The notes beneath the pieces were generated by a model. That model worked only from the letters and a program-made list of their open reading frames with translations. It had not been told where the DNA came from and searched no databases. Positions 10,073-20,443 of a stretch of DNA of 64,000 nucleotides are shown here, piece after piece. The DNA lies in the NCBI GenBank assembly GCA_964643615.1, contig CAZXTR010000001.1, positions 12,094 to 76,093 of the forward strand, written 5' to 3'. Position numbers and translations under genes: made by a program. The stretch is from CAZXTR01 sp964643615 (GTDB lineage: Bacteria; Pseudomonadota; Alphaproteobacteria; CAAHEQ01; UBA3637). The number at the start of each line of letters is the position of its first letter. Positions within the stretch are counted from its first letter, which is position 1.

Positions 10073-12862
10073 ATGTCAGAATTTCTTAAAATCAGAGGCG
10101 CCCGAGAACATAATCTTAAAAATGTGAATGTCGATATTCCACGCAACAAATTGATTGTTATAACAGGATTGTCAGGTTCTGGAAAATCGTCACTTGCTTT
10201 CGATACTATTTATGCCGAAGGGCAACGCCGATATGTAGAAAGCTTATCAGCCTATGCCCGCCAGTTTTTGGATTTGATGAAAAAACCGGACGTTGATTCA
10301 ATCGAAGGCCTCTCTCCCGCTATTTCTATTGAACAGAAAACGACATCACAAAACCCACGCTCCACAGTCGGAACGATCACGGAAATTTATGATTACATGC
10401 GACTTTTATGGGCACGTATAGGAGTGCCTTATTCTCCAACAACAGGATTGCTCATTCAAAGTCAAACAATCACTCAAATGGTTGACCGCATTACCGCCTT
10501 GCCCGCTGGAACAAAAATTTATATTCTTGCTCCTATCATTCGTGGGCGCAAAGGCGAATACAAAAAAGAATTTAGCTCATGGCAAAAAAAAGGCTTTACT
10601 CGGGCTAAAGTTGACGGAATACTTTACGATTTTAATGAAATCCCCAAATTAAACAAAAACAACGAGCATGATATCGAAATCGTTGTAGACCGAATTGTCG
10701 TCAAACCCAATATTCAAAAACGATTAGCCGATTCTCTAGAAACGACATTAAATTTATCGGATGGATTAGTAAAAATTGAAAACATATCTGACAAAAATGA
10801 TTTTTTATTGTCTTCAAAGTTCGCCTGCCCCGTCAGCGGTTTTTCTATATCAAATATAGAACCTCGTTTGTTTTCATTTAACAATCCTCAAGGTGCTTGC
10901 CCAGCTTGTGGAGGATTGGGGGTTAAACTTTACATTGACCCTGAATTAGTCATTCCTGACAAAACAAAATCATTAAGAAGGGGCGCTATTGCTCCATGGA
11001 CTTCCGCTAACGGAGATTTATATCAATGGTACGAATATGCCCTTAATTGCATGATACATACGTTAAATATTGATATCAACCAATCTTGGCAAGATTTACC
11101 TCTTGCTATTCAACAAGCCGTTTTATACGGGGTTAAAGGAAACAAGCGATTCGAAGGTGTGATCCCCAACATGGAACGCCGTTATTTAGAAACGGATTCA
11201 GAATGGATGCGAGAAGAAATTACAAAATACCAAAACAATTCTCTATGTGAAATTTGCCATGGAGAACGACTTACTCCTGAAGCCTTATGCATTAAAATTA
11301 ACGAAAAAAATATATCCGAAACAACCCATCAATCCATTACAAGTGCTCTTAAGTGGTTTAAAGAAATTCAATTATCCCAAAAAGATTCCCAAATTGCCGA
11401 ACGTATTTTGAAAGAGATTGTTGAACGATTAACTTTTTTGAATAATGTTGGTTTAGGCTATTTAACTCTGGATCGTATCAGCGGAACACTTTCTGGTGGA
11501 GAAAGTCAACGTATTCGTTTAGCTTCGCAAATTGGTTCTGGATTGGCGGGGGTTTTGTATGTTTTAGATGAACCATCTATTGGGCTTCATCAACGGGATA
11601 ATCAACAATTACTCGACACTTTAGGACATTTGAAGGAATTAGGGAATACCGTTATTGTTGTTGAACACGATGAAGAAGCTATACGCCTAGCCGATTACGT
11701 TATTGATATGGGGCCCAAGGCAGGATTAAAGGGGGGAGAAATCATCGCACAAGGAACGCCTAAAGAAATTATAGCAAACCCCAACAGTATCACAGGACAA
11801 TACTTATCGGGAGCCAAGGAAGTTAAAGTGCCAACAAAACGGCGTAAAGGAAATGGGCAAAAAATTACTATTACCGGCGCTAAAATGAATAATTTAAAAA
11901 ATATTAGTGTTGATTTTTCTTTGGGTACATTTACTTGCGTCACAGGCGTTTCTGGTGGAGGGAAATCATCACTTGTCATTGAAACGCTTTATAAAGGCAT
12001 TGCAAAAATTTTGAATAAATCTCGGGAAAAGGCAGGATTACACGATTCTATTATCGGTGTTGGGTTAATTGACAAAATTATTGATATTAATCAAACGCCA
12101 ATTGAACGAACACCTCGTTCTAATCCGGCAACATATACTGGTATGTTTGCGCCTATTCGCGATTGGTTCGCAGGGCTGCCCGAATCAAAATCTCGGGGAT
12201 ATAAGGCTGGACGTTTTTCGTTTAACGTCAAAGGCGGACGTTGCGAAGCTTGTCAAGGCGATGGCATTATTAAAATAGAAATGCATTTTTTGCCAGACGT
12301 ATACGTTCAATGTGACCAATGCCATGGGAAACGCTATAATCAAGAAACTCAAGAAATTACATTTAAAGATAAATCGATCGCTGATATTCTAGAAATGACT
12401 GTCGATGAAGCCTGTGACTTTTTTGAAGCTATGCCCTCTATTCGTGATAAATGCGATTTGTTGCGCAAAGTTGGTTTAGGATATATTCAATTGGGTCAAT
12501 CTGCTTCCACTTTATCTGGCGGAGAAGCCCAGCGCATCAAGCTGGCAAAAGAATTATCAAAACGCGCTACAGGGAAAACGTTGTATATTTTAGACGAACC
12601 AACAACAGGATTGCACTTCGCAGACATTCAAAAATTGTTGAATGTGTTGCAGGCTTTGGTTGACCAAGGCAATACTGTTGTTGTTATTGAACATAATTTA
12701 GATGTTATTAAAACGGCTGATTATATTATTGACTTAGGTCCAGAAGGAGGCGACAAAGGCGGAAACATAGTTGCTACGGGGACCCCCGAAGAAATTGCTT
12801 TATGCGAAAAAAGTTATACAGGGCAATATTTGAAAAAGGTATTGAAAAATGCCCACATTTGA
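10073..12862 (+). CDS. uvrA: Excinuclease ABC subunit A
   Basis: 929 residues, normal for UvrA, which searches DNA for bulky lesions and loads UvrB. It has two ABC ATPase modules: Walker [10 protein letters not shown] at 32-40 and GVSGGGKSS near 630. The [16 protein letters not shown] and [16 protein letters not shown] signatures and LDEPSIGLH / LDEPTTGLH Walker B boxes follow. Zinc modules are visible as CPACGGLG and CEACQGDG...CDQCHG. The last 14 bases overlap rnhB. Confidence 0.97.
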   Translation: MSEFLKIRGAREHNLKNVNVDIPRNKLIVITGLSGSGKSSLAFDTIYAEGQRRYVESLSAYARQFLDLMKKPDVDSIEGLSPAISIEQKTTSQNPRSTVGTITEIYDYMRLLWARIGVPYSPTTGLLIQSQTITQMVDRITALPAGTKIYILAPIIRGRKGEYKKEFSSWQKKGFTRAKVDGILYDFNEIPKLNKNNEHDIEIVVDRIVVKPNIQKRLADSLETTLNLSDGLVKIENISDKNDFLLSSKFACPVSGFSISNIEPRLFSFNNPQGACPACGGLGVKLYIDPELVIPDKTKSLRRGAIAPWTSANGDLYQWYEYALNCMIHTLNIDINQSWQDLPLAIQQAVLYGVKGNKRFEGVIPNMERRYLETDSEWMREEITKYQNNSLCEICHGERLTPEALCIKINEKNISETTHQSITSALKWFKEIQLSQKDSQIAERILKEIVERLTFLNNVGLGYLTLDRISGTLSGGESQRIRLASQIGSGLAGVLYVLDEPSIGLHQRDNQQLLDTLGHLKELGNTVIVVEHDEEAIRLADYVIDMGPKAGLKGGEIIAQGTPKEIIANPNSITGQYLSGAKEVKVPTKRRKGNGQKITITGAKMNNLKNISVDFSLGTFTCVTGVSGGGKSSLVIETLYKGIAKILNKSREKAGLHDSIIGVGLIDKIIDINQTPIERTPRSNPATYTGMFAPIRDWFAGLPESKSRGYKAGRFSFNVKGGRCEACQGDGIIKIEMHFLPDVYVQCDQCHGKRYNQETQEITFKDKSIADILEMTVDEACDFFEAMPSIRDKCDLLRKVGLGYIQLGQSASTLSGGEAQRIKLAKELSKRATGKTLYILDEPTTGLHFADIQKLLNVLQALVDQGNTVVVIEHNLDVIKTADYIIDLGPEGGDKGGNIVATGTPEEIALCEKSYTGQYLKKVLKNAHI

Positions 12863-13484
12863 TATTGAAACATCTTTAGGAATACATGGTTTTATCGCAG
12901 GAGTTGACGAAGCGGGACGAGGACCTTGGGCTGGTCCTGTTGTAGCAGGCGCTGTTGTTTTCCCAAATTTAAAAATTGCATCTAAATTGGCTTGTCAAAT
13001 TAATGATTCAAAAAAATTAAACCGTCAAAAAAGGGAAAGTTTGTTTGAAGCATTATTTCAAAGTGGCGCTTTAATCGGGGTAGGACAATCGTCGGTGAAA
13101 GAAATTGATTCTCTCAACATTTTACAAGCTACCTTTTTAGCAATGCATCGTGCCGTAGAACAAATAGAACTCCAAAACCCTGTTGCTTTTACTTTAATTG
13201 ACGGCAACCGATTACCAAAACACAATTGGGAATGGCCATCCAAGCCCGTTATCAAAGGCGACTCTATTTGTCTTTCCATTTCTGCAGGATCTATTATTGC
13301 AAAAGTCTCTCGGGACAGAATTATGGCTCAACTAGCTATACAATACCCTTATTATGCATGGGAGAAAAATGCGGGGTATGGCGTCCCCACACATATCGAA
13401 GGGCTTATTAAATACGGGGTTTCGCCATATCATCGCCGTTCTTATGCCCCTATTGCAAAATTTCTTTCAAAGGAATCAATTTAA
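12849..13484 (+). CDS. rnhB: Ribonuclease HII
   Basis: 211 residues. RNase HII cuts RNA, including single ribonucleotides, in DNA. The signature [19 protein letters not shown] gives Asp20 and Glu21, and LIDGN gives Asp118. S.IAKVSRD and the YGVPTH..GL..YG..P.HR ending are standard. AAAGG before the ATG supports the start inside the uvrA 3' end. The stop overlaps the ankyrin-like gene on the other strand by 4 bp. Confidence 0.96.
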   Translation: MPTFDIETSLGIHGFIAGVDEAGRGPWAGPVVAGAVVFPNLKIASKLACQINDSKKLNRQKRESLFEALFQSGALIGVGQSSVKEIDSLNILQATFLAMHRAVEQIELQNPVAFTLIDGNRLPKHNWEWPSKPVIKGDSICLSISAGSIIAKVSRDRIMAQLAIQYPYYAWEKNAGYGVPTHIEGLIKYGVSPYHRRSYAPIAKFLSKESI

Positions 13485-14650
13485 TCACGCTCATGTACTT
13501 GATTATTCCTACCATCTAAAAAAGGATTGCCGGGCCAAACAACTTTTTTCTTTTGAGACAACTGGCACCCTCTTAAAGCCCTAGAAGAAGTTAGCACTTC
13601 TATAACCTCATTAAGGCTGTCACGCGGGGAAACAAGATTGGCAATAACATTATGGCTACAAATAAAATCATTTCCTTGACGTCCATATTCTTTATTAAGC
13701 TTCCCCTTTATTTTGTCTCGGCACGCAGAGGCATAATCCATCAAAGTTAATCCGCTTTGATTTGTGTAATTAATATTGTTTAAACAGGGTAAAAACTTTT
13801 TAAAGGTTGATAAATCAGAATTTTTAATTGATTTTTTTAAACAATTAAAAAAGTTATTATTGACTTTTAAACACAACGGTTCTTGCATTGTTTGTTTAAA
13901 ATCTTTTCCCCCTTGAAAAGCTTGACGAATTTGGTTTAACTTTGCTATTTCAAATCCCAACTTATATGCATCTTTAGAACGTGTTGTTTCCCTTTTTCTT
14001 TGCGCCTCTGCTTCCTTCAATGTTTGGGTTTTTGTTGTTAAAGTTCTTTGGGCTTTTTTTTCAAAAATTCTTTGAGCTTTTGCTCTTTGTTCCCTCATTA
14101 TTTTTGAAATAATATAGACAAATCTTTTTATTGTATTTGGGGAAAGAGTTTTGCTGTACATGGCAACTTTTTTTGTGTCGAATTCTCGAACATTCAACAA
14201 TTCCAATTTCTTTTCTAAATCTTCGACCTCCGTCGCAGTTAGAGGAATAATAGTCTCTTCTTTTCGTTGCGGAATAGGACTGTCATTAGACAAATGTGGA
14301 TACCGATAACATTTTCCATATCCATTAATATATTTTGAAATACCAATATCGTCCAACACTTTTTGAATCCTTAAAAAGGCTCCTTTTTTCTTGCCCAATT
14401 CAAATGCCAGCTTCGAATTTCTTTCATAAATAGCTTCCTTCAATTCTTTGTCATATTGAATTGAAAAGATCGCCATGTGATCCAACAACGTTTTGCAAGT
14501 ATAAAGTTTATTCTTTATTTGTGGTGCATATGCCAAAAAAGCATTTGATTCAAAAAGGGAATAATTCCCTGCCTTAACGGCTTTCAATAAATTTTGAAAG
14601 GAAAAAACACATTGCGATTTTAATGGTACAACAACCTGTTTATCTAACAT
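13481..14650 (-). CDS. Ankyrin-like helical protein with an internally repeated module
   Basis: 389 residues from ATG 14650, chosen because AGAGG lies 6 bases upstream (the frame stays open to 14740). No enzyme motif was found. It has a degenerate ankyrin-like TLLDHM segment near the N-terminus and another, QSGLTLMDYASACRDKIKGKL, near the C-terminus. Each is associated with a helix of the form LGFEIxKLxxIRxxF. A basic, Gln/Lys-rich coiled-coil region lies between them. The same module forms the gene at 14683-15075, so the two are paralogues. A host-directed or scaffolding role is only a guess from family habits. Confidence 0.65.
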   Translation of the reverse strand: MLDKQVVVPLKSQCVFSFQNLLKAVKAGNYSLFESNAFLAYAPQIKNKLYTCKTLLDHMAIFSIQYDKELKEAIYERNSKLAFELGKKKGAFLRIQKVLDDIGISKYINGYGKCYRYPHLSNDSPIPQRKEETIIPLTATEVEDLEKKLELLNVREFDTKKVAMYSKTLSPNTIKRFVYIISKIMREQRAKAQRIFEKKAQRTLTTKTQTLKEAEAQRKRETTRSKDAYKLGFEIAKLNQIRQAFQGGKDFKQTMQEPLCLKVNNNFFNCLKKSIKNSDLSTFKKFLPCLNNINYTNQSGLTLMDYASACRDKIKGKLNKEYGRQGNDFICSHNVIANLVSPRDSLNEVIEVLTSSRALRGCQLSQKKKVVWPGNPFLDGRNNQVHERD

Positions 14651-14682
14651 TTTTACCTCTATTTTCAATAAGTTACAAAATT

Positions 14683-15075
14683 TTACACAATTACGCGCCC
14701 ATGCCCACAATCCTGCCGCATGGGATATTTCTTGTGACAAACTGTCGATATTTTTGGTGGCAGTTGAGGGCCTTGTTTCGCTCCGCTAGCTTCCAACATT
14801 TTTCTTATTATCGTTAATTGTCCGATAGTAAAACCTATCCTATAAAGAGCGTTTAAATCATTTTCTTTTTGTAACATATCGGCGAGTTTATTTTTCAAAT
14901 TCTGATTTCTAAAATCAACATAATCCAATAACGTCCAGCCGTTGGCATCTCGATGATTAATATCTTTTACAGATGTTAATGCATATTCAAATGGATTTGA
15001 ATTTCCACGTATGATATTTGCCTTTAACATTTGAAATATTCTATCTTGCGTACCACTTTTATTTAATTTTTTCAT
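14683..15075 (-). CDS. Small ankyrin-like protein
   Basis: 130 residues from ATG 15075, chosen because AAGGA lies about 8 bases upstream. One ankyrin-like repeat (VKDINHRDANGWTLLDY) is followed by a helical segment ALYRIGFTIGQLTIIRKMLEASG. That segment resembles two stretches of the next gene downstream, which lies 32 bases away in the same direction, so the pair likely shares a transcript and arose by duplication. There is no signal peptide or membrane segment. Confidence 0.6.
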   Translation of the reverse strand: MKKLNKSGTQDRIFQMLKANIIRGNSNPFEYALTSVKDINHRDANGWTLLDYVDFRNQNLKNKLADMLQKENDLNALYRIGFTIGQLTIIRKMLEASGAKQGPQLPPKISTVCHKKYPMRQDCGHGRVIV

Positions 15076-15254
15076 TTTAATTTCCTTTTTTATTCTTTTA
15101 TATGTTGGCGTCATTTTTGTTTTTCAATAAAAACTTACTTATCCCCTCTGACAATTGCCTCTTTTAATTTCCATATAAAGTACAATTGTGGAACCCTTGA
15201 GTTTATAAGATATTGCACTTCGATTGACGTCATTGTATCCCTTAAAAGTTAGGG

Positions 15255-15283
15255 AGTATATCATATATATTACAAAAACGCAA
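15255..15283 (-). promoter_or_regulatory. Probable promoter of the two-gene ankyrin-like unit
   Basis: On the minus strand TTGCGT (15278-15283), a 17-base spacer, and TATACT (15255-15260), about 180 bases before the first ATG. The spacing is ideal and the -10 close to consensus. The leader between holds nothing else recognisable. Confidence 0.5.
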
Positions 15284-15338
15284 CTTTTTTGTCCATATTT
15301 TTAATATTCTCACACAAAATTAACAAAATAAAAAAAAC

Positions 15339-15343
15339 GACTC
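15339..15343. promoter_or_regulatory. GANTC site upstream of ccrM
   Basis: GACTC at 15339-15343, 83 bases before the ccrM ATG. GANTC is the CcrM target. In Caulobacter, ccrM expression is itself sensitive to methylation of GANTC sites in its leader, so this single site may be regulatory. One site can also occur by chance. Confidence 0.3.
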
Positions 15344-15368
15344 GATCTGGATTTTATTAACAAAATAG

Positions 15369-16514
<1,146 letters not shown>

Positions 16515-17311
16515 AATAGTTAATTTTTATTTTTTTGTACAAATCTTTTCGATATACGAGACAAAGAAATACTAGATATAAGTAGATTTAAGTTCTTTTA
16601 AGAATAACGTCTTAATTGGATTCCCCCCCCTTGTCGAAAGATTCTTTTTCTCGAATCGAGACATAAATTGAATCGAACAAATCAACAATATCTGGCTTTA
16701 ATGTAAAATATTTTTTATGAAAGGACTCTAAATGATTGAGACACGTAAAATCTTAACTAAAAATTAAACCACAGATTAAAACAAGCCGTTTCTTGTTATA
16801 ATCTTGATGCGATAACGTATGCTTTGATTTGAGGGCAAAAATTATCCTCCGTATCAAGATAGAGAAAAAACACCATTTTCGATATTACATTTCAGAGGTA
16901 TCAAAAAGCAGCGGCGCTCCTGATAAAAGAATAGCTATAGAAATTTTAATTTGGCCTTTGGATGCGCAGAGGAATGCCTTATGACAAAAAGAAGTCTTTA
17001 GGGGAAAAGGATATTTTTTTGATTTGTTTAAACAAGCTATTTTTAAATAAAACCCAAAGATATTAGAAACCTTATATAAAAAAGATTTCATATACAAAAA
17101 CTCATTAACAAAGAGAGGAAATCTTTACTAGATATCTCCATTCAACATCAACAATTCTTGGAACGTGCAAATAATGAATGGGAAAGGTTAGCTTTAGATT
17201 GCAGCTTTTTAAGAGAACAGTAATTCCAAACATAAAAATAAACACACCCCAACGAAAAAATTATCTATCGCTAAAACAATTGATGATAGAATGCGCATAT
17301 ATTGAATTAGG
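16515..17311. other. Gene-poor stretch with GANTC cluster and eroded coding DNA
   Basis: About 800 bases without a credible intact gene. It holds five GANTC sites (16619, 16640, 16653, 16670, 16724), a run of eight C at 16623-16630, and a stop-bounded reading frame at 17080-17223. The translation of that frame looks coding (ends FLREQ) but lacks a start. The 70-residue minus-strand frame at 16885-17097 has no ribosome binding site and looks spurious. Confidence 0.5.
17080..17223 (+). pseudogene. Possible remnant of a decayed gene
   Basis: A 47-codon frame bounded by stops, with no start codon supported by a ribosome binding site. Its translation is helical and coding-like (for example SIQHQQFLERANNEWERL) and ends at TAA 17221-17223. 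Other frames just upstream also show short coding-like pieces broken by stops. No family is recognised. Confidence 0.25.
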
Positions 17312-17340
17312 TTGACTTTTTGCCTTTTTTATGTTATCAT
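17312..17340 (+). promoter_or_regulatory. Probable promoter of the downstream ankyrin-like genes
   Basis: TTGACT (17312-17317), a 17-base spacer, TATCAT (17335-17340), 33 bases before ATG 17374. This is one of the best sigma-70 matches in the window. Confidence 0.6.
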
Positions 17341-17373
17341 GCCTTCCTTGATAAACGAAGAGGACATTCTATA

Positions 17374-17682
17374 ATGTATAATGATAAAGTAACTCAAGAT
17401 TTTGTCGCGCGTCTCTCTCTTTCGCCCAGGGAAACAAGCAACGAAGAAATTAAGATTGTCTTACAAGCTGTCCTCGACCTAAACAACCATCAAACCTTTG
17501 ATACAATAGGAAGAACCTCCTTAATGCTTTTGGCAGGGGGAAAGCCTTCTGCTAAAAGCACCAAAACCAATCTTACTATTAGAAGGAAAACTTATGATTC
17601 TCTCTTCCCTTTAATCTATCCGAAAAAGGTTGTAACGAAAGAATCCTCCTATCAATCAAACAATAAAATTCTAACAAGATAA
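17374..17682 (+). CDS. Small ankyrin-like protein
   Basis: 102 residues from ATG 17374 (GAGG upstream; the frame opens at 17320 inside the promoter). The start MYNDKVTQDFVA and the ankyrin-like TFDTIGRTSLMLLAGG align with the next gene (KYNDEVTSAFIA and KRTPLMLLI), so the two are tandem paralogues 12 bases apart. The C-terminus is basic and Ser-rich. Function is unknown. Confidence 0.6.
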   Translation: MYNDKVTQDFVARLSLSPRETSNEEIKIVLQAVLDLNNHQTFDTIGRTSLMLLAGGKPSAKSTKTNLTIRRKTYDSLFPLIYPKKVVTKESSYQSNNKILTR

Positions 17683-17694
17683 ATAAGGATTTTT

Positions 17695-18177
17695 ATGACG
17701 CACTGTAATAAAAGAAAATACAATGATGAAGTAACGTCTGCGTTCATCGCACTTTGTTCCAATCCGAATGCAAAAATCGATGGAAAAATCATTAAAAATG
17801 CCCTAAGAAATGGGTTCAATCCAAACAGTCAAGAATTTGATTGTCAAAAAAGAACACCTTTAATGCTTTTAATAGAAAAGCATGCCGAAGTTGTCGAGGT
17901 CTTTATAAAGGTTTGTAAAATCAAGGGACAGACTTTAGACACAACGAAATGTGATACCTTTGGATTTGACACAAAGGATTATGCAAAGGTCACGCGTTCC
18001 GTCTTAACAGATCAAGAAATAGGAAATAAAGTTTACGATACAATCTCAACTTTAATAAGTTCAGAATCCCAAATTGACCAAAAAATGCGACAACATTCAT
18101 CAATTCCAGTGCAGAATATTGTATATAAACCACGCAACGGACTTAACCAACAACACAAGAGATCGTTGCAAAGATAG
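17695..18177 (+). CDS. Small ankyrin-like protein, tandem paralogue
   Basis: 160 residues. AAGGA precedes the ATG by 7 bases. One to two ankyrin-like repeats are visible: ALRNGFNPNSQEFDCQKRTP with LMLLIEKHAEVVEVFIK, then a degenerate second. A polar tail follows. It aligns over its first 60 residues with the gene just upstream, and the two likely share the promoter at 17312. No catalytic motif. Confidence 0.65.
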   Translation: MTHCNKRKYNDEVTSAFIALCSNPNAKIDGKIIKNALRNGFNPNSQEFDCQKRTPLMLLIEKHAEVVEVFIKVCKIKGQTLDTTKCDTFGFDTKDYAKVTRSVLTDQEIGNKVYDTISTLISSESQIDQKMRQHSSIPVQNIVYKPRNGLNQQHKRSLQR

Positions 18178-18258
18178 ATCAAACTATTAACTCAATTTAC
18201 CCACACGCTCCAATGGTGCGCGATTGCGGTGTTTTTATTTTTAAAAAGGACAAAACGT

Positions 18259-18609
18259 ATGATCCCGGATCAAAGAACAAAAATACAAAAAACAACAGAG
18301 GAAATAACTACCCTTTATAATTTATCACAAGAAGATAGGCAAAAATTACAACGAATCAGAAAATCAGATGGGCAATTGCAAGTATTTTTAACAAATCTCA
18401 TTATATGGAACGCTCTTGGGCACATCCAATACTTTTTAAGCAAATATCCAGAAGCAACTGATGTCGCACCTAAAAACCGCAGAACATGGGCTCAAGAAGC
18501 AAAAGAATATAGCAGAAACCCAGAAATCGTAGAGTTTTTAAACTCTCACATTCAACAACGAGAACAATTAAAAAGAAAGACTCGAACGTTCGAAAAACAA
18601 AAAGAATAG
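18259..18609 (+). CDS. Small ankyrin-like protein
   Basis: 116 residues from ATG 18259, chosen for AAAAGGA upstream (the frame opens at 18229). Central LIIWNALGHIQYFLSKYPEA reads like an ankyrin helix pair, and NRRTWAQEAKEYSRNPEIVEFL reads like the next repeat. The ends are highly charged, with a Lys/Arg/Gln-rich C-terminus. It is third in a run of small same-strand genes. The function is not known. Confidence 0.55.
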   Translation: MIPDQRTKIQKTTEEITTLYNLSQEDRQKLQRIRKSDGQLQVFLTNLIIWNALGHIQYFLSKYPEATDVAPKNRRTWAQEAKEYSRNPEIVEFLNSHIQQREQLKRKTRTFEKQKE

Positions 18610-18784
18610 AAAACTATTCGTAACGCCTCTGCGATATCTTCTAAAGAAAAAATCAACCACCTTCATAAAAAGCACAACGGCTGATCAAACGAACAACCAT
18701 CCATCGATGCCTGTCGAAATTTTGTTCCATAGTATGCATAATAAAACATAAATTTATTATAAAATCCTTTGTTGTAAATTTTGT

Positions 18785-18813
18785 TTGATTTTTTCTATTT
18801 TTTAAAGTACAGT
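18785..18813 (+). promoter_or_regulatory. Possible promoter of the 18850 gene
   Basis: TTGATT (18785-18790), a 17-base spacer, TACAGT (18808-18813), 36 bases before the ATG. The preceding 170 bases (18610-18784) contain no recognisable feature. Confidence 0.4.
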
Positions 18814-18849
18814 GTGAATAGGATTTCGTTCTATTTAAAGGAGATACCT

Positions 18850-19176
18850 ATGCAACAAAAAACTTTAAATGAAAAGAAAAATAAACTAAACCACTTGAAA
18901 TGCCAAGTAGATTTATGGAGAGCGGTTCAGTTGAACAACCCTTATTTGTTAAAAATATCTTTAGACGGCAGGAAGCCCTATATTGATATTAATGAAAAAA
19001 TGGGAAATGAAACCCTTTTGGATAGAGCCAAATCTTACAAAAAAAATCGAGTTATCCCTATTTTAGTTCGTTATGGCGCAATAACGAGTGACGAGATTCG
19101 TCGTATTCAACGACATAATAAAAATATTGACCTTCAAAAAGGCCAAACGGAAATAAGGTATAAAACATTAAATTAA
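18850..19176 (+). CDS. Small ankyrin-like protein
   Basis: 108 residues from ATG 18850, which has a strong AAAGGAGA 6 bases upstream (the frame opens at 18781). One ankyrin repeat is clear: LWRAVQLNNPYLLKISLDG, then NEKMGNETLLDRAKSY and a closing helix VIPILVRYGA. The N- and C-termini are basic. It appears to have its own promoter at 18785. Confidence 0.65.
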   Translation: MQQKTLNEKKNKLNHLKCQVDLWRAVQLNNPYLLKISLDGRKPYIDINEKMGNETLLDRAKSYKKNRVIPILVRYGAITSDEIRRIQRHNKNIDLQKGQTEIRYKTLN

Positions 19177-19180
19177 TGAA

Positions 19181-19348
19181 ATGGTTATGAAAAGTTCAAG
19201 GAGCTCAACAAAAAAAATCGGTGCCAAAGAGATTGTACATTTCCTTCGAAAAAAAGAATCAAGAACAACTTTTAAATTAATGCCGAAAGCGCATCTAACA
19301 AATCGCGGGCCCCATTATCGGCCTACCAGCTCTCTCAAATATAGTTAA
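19181..19348 (+). CDS. Doubtful 55-residue ORF
   Basis: An ATG frame starting 5 bases after the previous stop and ending 10 bases before the next gene. The piece AKEIVHFLRKKESRT resembles an ankyrin closing helix. There is no good ribosome binding site, so it may be a decayed copy rather than a gene. Confidence 0.25.
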   Translation: MVMKSSRSSTKKIGAKEIVHFLRKKESRTTFKLMPKAHLTNRGPHYRPTSSLKYS

Positions 19349-19357
19349 GGACAATTG

Positions 19358-19756
19358 ATGGAACAACAAACTGATGATTTTAATGAAAAACAAACACGAA
19401 AAATGGCTAGATGGCTTTCTTTCAGAGGAAAGATTCCTCCCAATAAAATTTCCGAATGTATTCATTTAAAAGGAAACCCAAATGGACACATTAAAGATTT
19501 AAGCTTTTTAACAGTTGCTATTGTTTGGCATCCTGAAGTTTTCTATGAATTTATAAATGGTGGAGCCAACATCAACGAAGAAAATATTTTCGGGCGCACT
19601 CCTTTAGATAATGCAAACCAATGTTTTCTTACGTCGTTGAACACACCTGCTCGTGATACCTATAGAAAAATTATCGATGTTTTAAAGAAAAACGGCGCAA
19701 AAAGCAAAGTAGCAGAAAGACAGGTTTTGGCGATTCTTTCGGGAAAAGGAAGATGA
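19358..19756 (+). CDS. Small ankyrin-repeat protein
   Basis: 132 residues from ATG 19358 (AAGG 7 bases upstream; a TTG directly before it is in frame but less likely). The segment VAIVWHPEVFYEFINGGANINEENIFGRTPLD in parts is a good ankyrin repeat, followed by RKIIDVLKKNGAK, the start of the next repeat helix. This is the most canonical ankyrin match of the island. It ends 3 bases before rlmE, so it is probably transcribed into it. Confidence 0.7.
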   Translation: MEQQTDDFNEKQTRKMARWLSFRGKIPPNKISECIHLKGNPNGHIKDLSFLTVAIVWHPEVFYEFINGGANINEENIFGRTPLDNANQCFLTSLNTPARDTYRKIIDVLKKNGAKSKVAERQVLAILSGKGR

Positions 19757-19759
19757 TAA

Positions 19760-20443
19760 ATGCCATCCTCTTCCCACCTTCACACCCGCTTAAAAACAGC
19801 AAAAGGTCGTAAACCATCGTCCATTCGGTGGCTACAACGGCAATTAAATGACCCCTATGTAGAAGAAGCAAAAAAACAAGGGTACCGTGGGAGAGCTGCC
19901 TTTAAAATTATTGAATTAGACGACCAATTCCATTTTTTTAAACAAGGTGCATGTATTGTAGATTTGGGCTGTGCCCCCGGTGGCTGGACACAAGTGGCCG
20001 TTCAACGGACTCTTTCGACCAACGCAAGGCCAAATATCTTTGGTATTGACATTTTGCCCACAAAATCCATAGAAGGAGCGGTTCTTTTGCAGATGGACTT
20101 TACCGACAATAACGCCTCTAAAGCCTTAAAAGATTTAATGCCTGGCTCGGGGGCCGACGTTGTTATGAGTGATATGGCAGCCAACACCACAGGCATTACT
20201 TCTATTGATCACTTAAGAACTATGCATTTAATCGAAATAGCGTATGATTTTGCTTGCCAAGTTTTAAAACCTAAGGGATGGTTTATTGCTAAAATTTTTG
20301 CAGGGGGAACAGATTCTTCTTTGTTAAAAAACATGAAGCAAAATTTTGCTTTAGTTAAACATATCAAACCTTCAGCAAGTCGTAAACAATCTGTGGAATA
20401 CTATGTAGTAGCAAAGGGTTTTAAATGCACCTTGAAGAAATAA
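19760..20443 (+). CDS. rlmE: 23S rRNA (uridine-2'-O) methyltransferase RlmE (FtsJ/RrmJ)
   Basis: 227 residues. It methylates the ribose of U2552 in 23S rRNA in the family. The SAM site is VDLGCAPGGWTQVA, and the K-D-K-E catalytic tetrad can be placed in the AFKIIELD, MSDMAANTTG, WFIAKIFAGG and SVEYYVVAKGF segments. The N-terminal SSIRWLQRQLNDPYVEEAKKQGYRGRA in parts is typical. The end overlaps the next methyltransferase gene by 19 bases. Confidence 0.94.
   Translation: MPSSSHLHTRLKTAKGRKPSSIRWLQRQLNDPYVEEAKKQGYRGRAAFKIIELDDQFHFFKQGACIVDLGCAPGGWTQVAVQRTLSTNARPNIFGIDILPTKSIEGAVLLQMDFTDNNASKALKDLMPGSGADVVMSDMAANTTGITSIDHLRTMHLIEIAYDFACQVLKPKGWFIAKIFAGGTDSSLLKNMKQNFALVKHIKPSASRKQSVEYYVVAKGFKCTLKK

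Noticed and set aside
16885..17097. 70-codon minus-strand frame in the gene-poor region
   Set aside because: No ribosome binding site, no recognisable motif, and composition fits random AT-rich DNA.
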